A stretch of 64,000 nucleotides of DNA from Clostridioides mangenotii TR (lineage in GTDB: Bacteria > Bacillota > Clostridia > Peptostreptococcales > Peptostreptococcaceae), in NCBI RefSeq assembly GCF_000498755.1, contig NZ_AXUS01000004.1, positions 62,001-126,000 of the forward strand, in the 5' to 3' direction. Made by a program: the position numbers and the translations under genes. This document shows, piece after piece, positions 57,981 to 64,000 of the stretch. The notes under the pieces are model-generated. The model had not been told where the DNA came from. It did no database searches and worked only from the letters and a program-made list of their open reading frames with translations. Each line of letters opens with the position of its first letter. Position 1 is the first letter of the stretch.

Positions 57981-58628
57981 ATGGCAAGAAATAAATATCC
58001 AGAGCAAACTGTAGAGCAGATATTGTCTATATCTACTTCTCTATTTAATAAAAACGGCTACGAAAAAACTACTATACAAGATATTTTAAATGAGTTAAAG
58101 ATGTCAAAAGGCGCTATATATCATCACTTTAAATCAAAAGAAGATATATTAAATGCGATTATAGAGAGGCGTTCTAGTTACGCGAAAGAACTTCTAAATA
58201 GATTGATTGTAAATACAAAAGCAGAAAATGCAAAAGAAAAGTTAAAAAAGATCATACTAGAAATTTCAAAAGATAAGGAGAACCATTCAATTGATAGCAT
58301 TTTATCATCTCAAATAAAAAATCCTCAATTTGTAGTTGCTGGTATTCAAGCTTCTGTTATTGATGACGCTCAGATTATTTCTAAGTTATTTATAGAAGGG
58401 ACAGAAGATGGCTCAATTAAAACCGAGTATCCTCTTGAATGTAGTGAAGTTTTTATGCTTCTTATTAATATTTGGATAAATCCAATTATATATAAACGAT
58501 CCATTGTAGAAACAAAACAGAGGTTAATCGTACTACAAAACCTAATGAAACAACTTGGTGCTGATATAATAACTGATGAAATAATCGATATATTCGTTAA
58601 TGCCTATAAAAATATGAATGCTTTTTAA
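57981..58628 (+). CDS. TetR-family regulator of a small membrane protein
   Basis: Residues 8-55 carry the TetR helix-turn-helix (ILSISTSLFNKNGYEKTTIQDILNELKMSKGAIYHHFKSKEDIL in parts). The C-terminal domain (215 residues total) resembles BetI/KstR-like ligand domains only loosely. Two identical ATACCAACGGTTGGTAT palindromes, one in its own promoter and one in the promoter of the next gene, make auto-repression and co-control of 58742-59008 very likely. The ATG at 57981 is 12 bases from GGAGG, a long spacing. The inducer is unknown. Confidence 0.9.
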   Translation: MARNKYPEQTVEQILSISTSLFNKNGYEKTTIQDILNELKMSKGAIYHHFKSKEDILNAIIERRSSYAKELLNRLIVNTKAENAKEKLKKIILEISKDKENHSIDSILSSQIKNPQFVVAGIQASVIDDAQIISKLFIEGTEDGSIKTEYPLECSEVFMLLINIWINPIIYKRSIVETKQRLIVLQNLMKQLGADIITDEIIDIFVNAYKNMNAF

Positions 58629-58701
58629 AAATTAATCAATTTTCAATTATTCTTTTTGTAAAACTATAATTTTATGAAAAGAATATATTTTTCTTTTATA
58701 C

Positions 58702-58721
58702 ATACCAACGGTTGGTATAAT
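58702..58721 (+). promoter_or_regulatory. TetR operator 2 overlapping a -10 box
   Basis: ATACCAACGGTTGGTAT (58702-58718) is identical to operator 1. TATAAT at 58716-58721 overlaps its right arm, so the repressor would cover the space between -35 and -10 of the small membrane-protein gene. Confidence 0.85.
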
Positions 58722-58741
58722 AAATATACAACGGAGGCAAA

Positions 58742-59008
58742 ATGAAAAATTATAACAAAAACTTAATAGATAAAACAAAAGACATATCTCAAAAGGCATT
58801 AGAAAAATCTTTTAACAAGGTTAATATTTTAACTTCTCCAACAGATCAGATCAATAGAATAGGCTGTAATGTGGGTAAAACTCTTGGTGTTATCATGATC
58901 GTGGTTGGAGCTATCGAAATAGTTAAGGGTAAGGCATTATTGGGCTCTGGTAGCTGTATAGCGGGTGTATCTACAATAGTTTCAAATTTTATAGCTCAGA
59001 ATAAATAA
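58742..59008 (+). CDS. Small glycine-rich membrane protein in the TetR regulon
   Basis: No known family is recognised. The 88-residue protein has a basic, amphipathic N-terminus (KNLIDKTKDISQKALEKSFNKV) and a C-terminal pair of small-residue-rich helices (VGKTLGVIMIVVGAIEIVKG; LLGSGSCIAGVSTIVSNFIA), probably a helical hairpin in the membrane. GGAGG lies four bases before the ATG. It has its own promoter overlapped by TetR operator 2 and its own terminator. A role in membrane stress, efflux or toxicity is possible; none is shown. Confidence 0.78.
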   Translation: MKNYNKNLIDKTKDISQKALEKSFNKVNILTSPTDQINRIGCNVGKTLGVIMIVVGAIEIVKGKALLGSGSCIAGVSTIVSNFIAQNK

Positions 59009-59018
59009 AGAGCTTATA

Positions 59019-59109
59019 CAAAATGGATTGAGTAATCGACTATATAATACATATATTAAATCTACAACTTTAATATATTATAAATAATCGAATACTCAAT
59101 CCATTTTTA
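59019..59109. terminator. Long bidirectional terminator
   Basis: AAAATGGATTGAGTA and TACTCAATCCATTTT form a perfect outer stem. ATCGA/TCGA and TATATTAA/TTAATATA extend it inside. A and T flanks serve both the small membrane protein gene and the convergent aspartate kinase gene. Confidence 0.85.
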
Positions 59110-59128
59110 TATTCTTTCTAAAAGTATT

Positions 59129-60343
59129 TTATTTTATATAAAACTCATGGTGAATTGCATGAACTGCTTTTTTCATATCTTCTCTGTTTACTAAGCACGA
59201 AATAGTCATATGAGAATCAGATGTCTGAAGTAGAGAAATTCCATCTTTAGATAAACCTCTCACTATTTTAGACATTATTCCAGGAACTGCAACTATCTTA
59301 GAACCTATAAGCGTTACCTTAGCACAGTCTCTTATTATCTCATAATCAAGGTCAAAACTATCAAGCACAACCTTTAATTCCTCGATATTTACTTCATCTA
59401 TTACAAAAGTCTTTTCCTTTATAAAGAAGTTTATCATATCTATACTTATATGTTTATTTACTATCTCATCTAGTATCTCTGTAAACTTGTCTTCCTCAGT
59501 TTTAATTCTAACCTGTGCAATATTATCTTTATGAGCTACTGCTACTTTAAGTTCATTTTCTTCTTCGTACGCATCATCATTTAAAGTGTAGCTATTCATA
59601 TATCCAATCTTAGTTCCTTTGTAAGTTGGATTCATGGCATTTTTAATGGCTAGCGTTATATTTCCACTCTTAGCAAGTTGAACTGCTCTTGGATGTATAA
59701 CTTTCGCTCCTTTATCTGCCATTTGGAAAACTTCTTCATAATCTATAAAGTCTAATATCTTAGCCTCAGGCTCTATCCTCGGATCTGCAGTCATTATACC
59801 ATCTACATCTGTGTAGATTTCTACAGTATCACATTCAAGTGCCTTTCCTATAGCAACAGCCGAAGTGTCGCTTCCACCTCTTCCAAGTGTAGTAATCTCA
59901 CCTTCATCTGTAACTCCTTGGAATCCTGCAATAACTACAACCTTATCTTGTTTAAGAGCTTGTTTTATTCTACTAGGATTTATGTATTTTATTCTAGCAT
60001 CTGAATAAGTATCTGTAGTTAAAATCCCTGCCTGCTGACCTGTTAGAAATTCAGCTTCTATTCCATTTTCAATAAGCATATTTACAAGAATTGTTCCAGA
60101 TATCATCTCTCCACAAGACATTATAATATCCATCTCTCTCTTTGATGGATTTGGATTTATATCACTGCAGAGATTTATTAGTGTATCAGTTGCGTATGGA
60201 GCACCTTTTCTCCCCATAGCTGATACAACCAGTACCAAATCCAAACCTTTGTCTTTTTGAGTTTTTACTATTTGGCAAATTTTTGCCATTTTATCATATG
60301 ATTCAACTGATGTACCACCATATTTCTGCACCAAAATCTCCAT
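59129..60343 (-). CDS. lysC: Aspartate kinase
   Basis: The enzyme phosphorylates aspartate at the head of Lys, Thr, Met and diaminopimelate synthesis. The start VQKYGGTSVES is the kinase signature. TLGRGGSDTSAVAIG and EIYTDVDGIMTADPRI complete the catalytic domain (to about 235), and two ACT domains (about 265-400, e.g. VTLIGSKIVAVPGIMSKIVRGL) provide feedback control. Length of 404 fits a single-chain lysine- or threonine-sensitive type. Its ATG is nine bases after ylmC, so the two are co-transcribed. Confidence 0.95.
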   Translation of the reverse strand: MEILVQKYGGTSVESYDKMAKICQIVKTQKDKGLDLVLVVSAMGRKGAPYATDTLINLCSDINPNPSKREMDIIMSCGEMISGTILVNMLIENGIEAEFLTGQQAGILTTDTYSDARIKYINPSRIKQALKQDKVVVIAGFQGVTDEGEITTLGRGGSDTSAVAIGKALECDTVEIYTDVDGIMTADPRIEPEAKILDFIDYEEVFQMADKGAKVIHPRAVQLAKSGNITLAIKNAMNPTYKGTKIGYMNSYTLNDDAYEEENELKVAVAHKDNIAQVRIKTEEDKFTEILDEIVNKHISIDMINFFIKEKTFVIDEVNIEELKVVLDSFDLDYEIIRDCAKVTLIGSKIVAVPGIMSKIVRGLSKDGISLLQTSDSHMTISCLVNREDMKKAVHAIHHEFYIK

Positions 60344-60352
60344 AATGTCCTC

Positions 60353-60598
60353 CTATATATGACCATCGTGTTCTATAATTATCATGTCGTTTCCGATTTT
60401 CTTAACATTTCTCCACGGAACTTCAAGAAATAAATCATTTCTTCTTCTACTAAAAAATCCTCTTTCTTGAGGTATTAAAAGAGCTAAAATACTCCCAGTT
60501 GTCTCGTCTAAAATCAGATCGCACTCTCCTATTATACCTAATCTCTCGCCAGTTACCAAGTTAACTATTTCTTTACCCGCTATTTCAGATAAATTCAT
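60353..60598 (-). CDS. ylmC: YlmC/YmxH family PRC-barrel protein
   Basis: The 81-residue protein is one PRC-barrel (LSEIAGKEIVNLVTGERLGIIGECDLILDETTGSILALLIP in parts). The family is conserved in endospore-forming Firmicutes and labelled a sporulation protein, with no settled biochemistry. GGAGGGG lies before the ATG. It is 29 bases after the M16 peptidase and nine before lysC, the classical ymxG-ymxH-dap/lysC order, which supports a sporulating ancestry. Confidence 0.93.
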   Translation of the reverse strand: MNLSEIAGKEIVNLVTGERLGIIGECDLILDETTGSILALLIPQERGFFSRRRNDLFLEVPWRNVKKIGNDMIIIEHDGHI

Positions 60599-60627
60599 AA
60601 ATACCCCTCCACAGATTTACTTTAAAT

Positions 60628-61875
60628 TTAATCTAAGCAGCCTATCTCTTCTACATCTCTTCCAACCAAACAAATTCCTTTGTTGGTTACATCAAAAACT
60701 TTATCTATAACGTTTTTAACTGTAGTTAAGTCGACCTTATTTATACAATCTAGTATTTCATCTGTAGTTTTTACTCTTTTATTTAGAAGCATTGATCTCC
60801 CAATCATCATCATTCTGCTGCTTGTACTCTCTAAGTCCAAAATATAGCTTCCTTTTAATTGCTCTTTACTAAACTCAAGTTCCTCTTCAGTTATATAATT
60901 GTTCTTTAAATCTTCTATTTCCTCTAAAATCAATTTGTATACTTCTTTTACATTTTCGTTGCTCATACTCGAAAATATACCTAACTCTCCACACTTTCTA
61001 TAAAGAGTCTGACTTGAATATATAGAATAAACTAAACCTTGTTCTTCTCTTATCTTTTGAAATAATCTAGAGCTGATACTCGCACCAAATATGTTGTTTA
61101 TAACTGATATCGCATAACTCTCTTTCTCGTCTTCCATCGGAATTCCCTTCAAACACAATGAAAGATTCACTTGCTCAGTGTCTTTATTCTTTGTTACAAA
61201 GCATGGCTTAAATTCAGCCTCTGTGAATTCTATACATACTTCTTTTTTCTTCCAATCTTTAAACTTATCACTAATATCTAAAACTATTTTATCAAAATCA
61301 AAATTGCCGGATATAGAAATAACAGTATTATTTGGTACATAGTATTCGTTGAAAAAATCGAATATTGAATCTCTAGTCATAGCTTCAAGTGATTCCTCTG
61401 TACCTATTATATTCATGCCTAAACTATGACCTTTATATATATTCTCAATCAATAGATCGTATGACAAATCATCAGGTGAATCCTCATACATTTTAAGCTC
61501 TTCAATTATTATAGATCTCTCTTTTTTTATCTCTTCTTCATCGAAATCAGAGTTTAATACCATATCGCTCAAAATATCTAGACCTACATCTATATGCTCA
61601 TCTAATAGCTTTACATAAAAACATGTACATTCTTTACTCGTGAATGCGTTTATTTGTCCACCTATATTGTCAATTTCACTAACTAGTTCTTTAGCTGTTC
61701 TATTTTTGGTTCCCTTAAACAGTAGATGCTCTATAAAATGTGATGTCCCGCTAGTTGAAGTATTTTCCATGCGAGAACCAACATTAACCCATACCCCCAT
61801 ACTAACCGATCTCAAATACGGTATCTCTTCTCCTATAATGGTTAACCCATTTTCTAATGTCTTTACTTTATACAT
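60628..61875 (-). CDS. M16-family processing metalloprotease (MlpA/YmxG-like)
   Basis: The inverted zinc motif HFIEHLLFKGT (H-x2-E-H, about residues 47-51) with the distal Glu near 125 (KKERSIIIEELKMYEDSPDD) identifies an active pitrilysin-type protease. The C-terminal half carries the R/Y pair region (LFQKIREEQGLVYSIYSS) needed for substrate. At 415 residues it is of the short bacterial class that resembles mitochondrial processing peptidase beta. TGGAGG precedes the ATG. It leads the ylmC-lysC operon, 93 bases after the deacetylase gene. Confidence 0.93.
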   Translation of the reverse strand: MYKVKTLENGLTIIGEEIPYLRSVSMGVWVNVGSRMENTSTSGTSHFIEHLLFKGTKNRTAKELVSEIDNIGGQINAFTSKECTCFYVKLLDEHIDVGLDILSDMVLNSDFDEEEIKKERSIIIEELKMYEDSPDDLSYDLLIENIYKGHSLGMNIIGTEESLEAMTRDSIFDFFNEYYVPNNTVISISGNFDFDKIVLDISDKFKDWKKKEVCIEFTEAEFKPCFVTKNKDTEQVNLSLCLKGIPMEDEKESYAISVINNIFGASISSRLFQKIREEQGLVYSIYSSQTLYRKCGELGIFSSMSNENVKEVYKLILEEIEDLKNNYITEEELEFSKEQLKGSYILDLESTSSRMMMIGRSMLLNKRVKTTDEILDCINKVDLTTVKNVIDKVFDVTNKGICLVGRDVEEIGCLD

Positions 61876-61967
61876 TATATTCCTCCAAAAATTTATTTTC
61901 TAGCTGAAAAATACATAAAGTTTTATAATTAATGACTTCACTGTAAATTTGCTAAGTTTTTCATCGA

Positions 61968-62713
61968 TTACACCTCAGTTTTAAAAACATCACCAAGTCT
62001 TCCAGGCTTAAGTCCTTTGTCTTTAACTATTTTAATTATATCATCAATGCACTGAGTAGTCGCTTTAGTTGGATGCATTAATATTATACTTCCATCTTTT
62101 AGATCCTTACCTTTAATTCTATCTACTATTATATCTGGTTGTTCCCTATACTTCCAGTCAATTGTGTCAGCATCCCACTTAAAAGGAATATAATTCAACT
62201 TCTTTGCAGCTTTTACTGTCTCATCCCCAAATGAACCTGCAGGAGCTTGGAAAAATTTAGTCTCTTCACCTATAATACCCTCGATTATCTTTTTAGAAGT
62301 GCTTATCTGTTTCAAGTTATCCTCATAAGATAATGTTGAATAGTTCAAGTGTTCATATCCGTGATTTCCTATCTCATGACCAGCCTTTTTGATCTTCAGA
62401 AGCTCTTCTTTATTTTTTTCCGCCCACTTACCTGTAACATTAAAAGTGATCTTTACATCTTCTTTTTTAAGAACTTCTAGTATACCTTCTATGTACTCTG
62501 TCTCCCAACCTAAATCTATATTGCATGTAAGTGCAACATAACCACTATCTTTCTTGTTCCCCCTTTCATATGGTGCGTTTAAATCTAAAAATCTAAAAAC
62601 GGTTTTACTGTCTTTATTTAACAAGAATACACCGCCTGCAATGGCCAAAACTAAAGCTAAGATAATTGCAATAATTTTTTCAGCTTTTTTTTAGTGAGAA
62701 CCACCATCATCAT
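61968..62713 (-). pseudogene. Polysaccharide deacetylase (PdaB-like), frameshifted after the N-terminus
   Basis: The readable frame has ALTCNIDLGWETEY, GNHGYEHLNYS (NodB H-x3-H type motif), FQAPAGSFGDETV and SIILMHPTK, the landmarks of NodB-fold deacetylases similar to clostridial PdaB, which modify cortex or cell-wall glycans. It lacks a start with a ribosome site. The best start is ATG at 62713 behind GGGGGAG, which goes out of frame in a run of eight A (T run 62685-62692). With nine A the N-terminus reads VVLTKKKAEKIIAIILALVL, a typical signal anchor, and the protein has 248 residues. It lies upstream of the M16-ylmC-lysC operon. Confidence 0.85.
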
Positions 62714-63100
62714 AAATACTCCCCCAATCTATGGACAAATTTATTTCCTATTTAATACTATTAATAGACAAGTGTTTTTATGATATTATTTAGTGTATTT
62801 ACTCCTTGTATATAAAGTTAAATCTATTATCTGACCAGGATGTAACTTCCTTTATTTTTATAGGCAGTGTAAAATAAAACCATGATTCTTGAAATTTCAT
62901 GATGATCGCTACAATTAATACAAATAATGAGATTTTATAAATATAAAACTAACTGGGGGGTAATATGGTATATAATAACCTGTTTTATAGTTTAATAATA
63001 AGATATATCAATATAAAGTACGATAAGCTAACGTATAAAAAATGAGCTAAAATAGTTAAGCAGTATTTCAAATATCTCATTGCAGTTGTTTATAATCAGC
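62714..63100. other. Gene-free region
   Basis: There is no supported gene. A 26-codon frame (62965-63045) follows a GGGGGG run at good spacing but has no other support. The rest is AT-rich without notable hairpins. Confidence 0.4.
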
Positions 63101-63331
63101 TTATTTATCGAACGATTTTAACTTATTGTATATATCTATTACATTTACTTTTTTAGAAGAATTTACAAAGTAACTTCTATCTTCAGTCTTTAGATGAAGA
63201 ATCGGTAAATTATCTTCGGTAAGATATAGTTCTGATTTTCCATATCCATTTACTTTAAAAGTTCCTATACACTTTTCTTTTAAACCTATACCGTTTAACC
63301 TTAATTGAACATCTGGATATTTATCCAGCAA
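63101..63331 (-). pseudogene. Fragment of a bacterial PH-like domain protein
   Basis: LDKYPDVQLRLNGIGLKEKCIGTFKVNGYGKSELYL, then LPILHLKTEDRSYFVNSS, resembles the C-terminal half of small bacterial pleckstrin-homology proteins, which normally have another 60-100 residues before this point with membrane helices. Here the frame meets a TGA soon upstream (near 63357) and the expected N-terminal part is absent. There is no ribosome site before the TTG at 63331. It is probably a 5'-truncated remnant. The family match is from motif memory. Confidence 0.5.
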
Positions 63332-63732
63332 ATCGTACCTACACCTGACAACTCAATCTCTATCTCTAGGTATATCCTTGGGGTAGGTTTAAGGTGGTAA
63401 AAAATAAACATAATTTAGTAAGATAAGGTTACTAATGAAAAAGATATTTTTTAGATAAAAAACGATACCTTAGAAGCTATTAAAAAATAGCCTCTAAGGC
63501 ACCACACTAAAAATCTTCTAAATTTTTTATCGATTATTATACTATATATAAATTACTTTGTAAAAATCATTATTTAATTTCAATTAATATAATGCAATTT
63601 AACTAACCTAATATTACTTAACAAAGTTACTACGCCTTTACTAAAATCGAAAAATATCTATTTTTCCTTCCTAAAGCACACCCCCAAAGCTTGACCCCGC
63701 TAAACTTATCGATAATTTAGCGGGCATAACCC
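63332..63732. other. Gene-free region with two hairpins
   Basis: No coding frame is credible. ACCTTAGAAGCTATT / AATAGCCTCTAAGGC (63467-63500) is a hairpin that gives a T tail on the minus strand. CCCGCTAAA / TTTAGCGGG (about 63697-63724) lies just after the DUF364-like stop. Either could end that minus-strand gene. Confidence 0.5.
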
Positions 63733-64000
63733 TTACTGACTGCAAAAGCATAATCTCTCTAATCCTAGTATCTCTGCTGCACCAGCTATTGTAGTTCCAT
63801 AGTAATAAACCGGTTTATCTAAATACATAAAATCTACAATAGAATTATTACATAGCGTACTTCCTGTACAGATTACAACGTCTGCCCACTCTACTACATC
63901 TTTGTAATCTTTTATTCCATCTTCTATTTTAACATTGTACTGTACAGATCCTACGAAATCCGGATTTAAATCTAAAACTCTAGTCTCATAAAAATCCTTA
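63733..64000 (-). CDS. DUF364-like heavy-metal chelation domain protein, C-terminal end (partial)
   Basis: The gene runs off the right edge; 88 codons before a TAA at 63733 are visible. VLDLNPDFVG, WADVVICTGSTLCNNSIVDF and KPVYYYGTTIAGAAEILGLE match the Rossmann-like C-terminal domain of DUF364 (Fe/heavy-metal chelation) proteins, whose consensus has TGttl.N.T and yG.s. These often accompany metal or corrinoid transport systems. The N-terminal domain and neighbours are outside the window, so only a tentative family call is possible. Confidence 0.65.
   Translation of the reverse strand, partial: KDFYETRVLDLNPDFVGSVQYNVKIEDGIKDYKDVVEWADVVICTGSTLCNNSIVDFMYLDKPVYYYGTTIAGAAEILGLERLCFCSQ

Noticed and set aside
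62965-63045. 26-codon frame after a GGGGGG run
   Set aside because: Only spacing supports it; no promoter, terminator or conservation can be judged.

Overview
The window is AT-rich (roughly 30% G+C by eye) and densely coded. It uses many TTG and GTG starts behind strong GGAGG-type ribosome binding sites. The gene set is that of a low-GC anaerobic Firmicute: an ftsK/pgsA/recA/rny block, a ylmC/M16 peptidase/aspartate kinase block, an unusually long glutamine synthetase, a DUF3867 protein, a PadR-DUF1700-DUF4097 operon and a PduO-type adenosyltransferase. I read it as a member of the Clostridia, plausibly Peptostreptococcaceae; no rRNA or tRNA gene is present to settle this.

Layout. 1-6 kb: end of a MATE efflux pump, a Dph6-like ATPase, a broken YdcZ transporter, a YhcC-type radical SAM protein, a zinc phospholipase C-like protein, a HAD phosphatase and cinA. 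6-12.4 kb: ddl, a MocR regulator, a small TetR/flavoprotein operon with a decayed flavin reductase and a clear palindromic operator, relics of a phage-type integrase, and an M15 peptidase. 12.4-18 kb: an ABC-F ATPase, a 520-base block of palindromic repeats, an orphan NRPS-like protein with half a condensation domain plus an adenylation domain, and DUF3867. 18-27 kb: a murein-peptide group (LD-carboxypeptidase, M20 hydrolase, DppA D-aminopeptidase), YrvL, a BusR-like c-di-AMP-type regulator, glpK, an Mpv17-like membrane protein and two divergent XRE regulators with shared operators. 27-37 kb: adenosyltransferase, MarR-azoR, PpiC, CBS protein, cold shock protein, an amidase-domain protein, pdxY and the PadR operon. 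37-47 kb: glycolipid glycosyltransferase, glutamine synthetase, exoA, a GalT-like protein, an aminotransferase, purB, an atypical tyrosine recombinase and uppP. 47-64 kb: an AraC relic, a solitary SF1 helicase, rny, recA with an SOS promoter, pgsA, mnmH, ftsK, tepA, a self-regulated TetR with a small membrane protein, lysC, ylmC, an M16 peptidase, a polysaccharide deacetylase, a PH-domain fragment and the end of a DUF364-like gene.

Two patterns cut across the annotation. First, nine genes are each interrupted by what looks like exactly one missing base, eight of them in runs of 6-8 A/T; restoring one base gives a full-length family member every time. All nine look dispensable and four are packed between 19.8 and 24.0 kb. 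Sequencing error and real slippage (phase variation or decay) are both possible. Second, a family of long palindromes carries an invariant asymmetric loop while the stem arms differ between copies and stay self-complementary; it lies beside the ABC-F and NRPS genes and again downstream of uppP.

Cell-envelope genes dominate the recognisable biology: ddl, M15, LD-carboxypeptidase, DppA, uppP, the glycolipid glycosyltransferase, pgsA and the deacetylase. DNA maintenance (recA, ftsK, exoA, SF1 helicase) comes next. I found no CRISPR array, intact transposon, prophage or recognised antiphage system.
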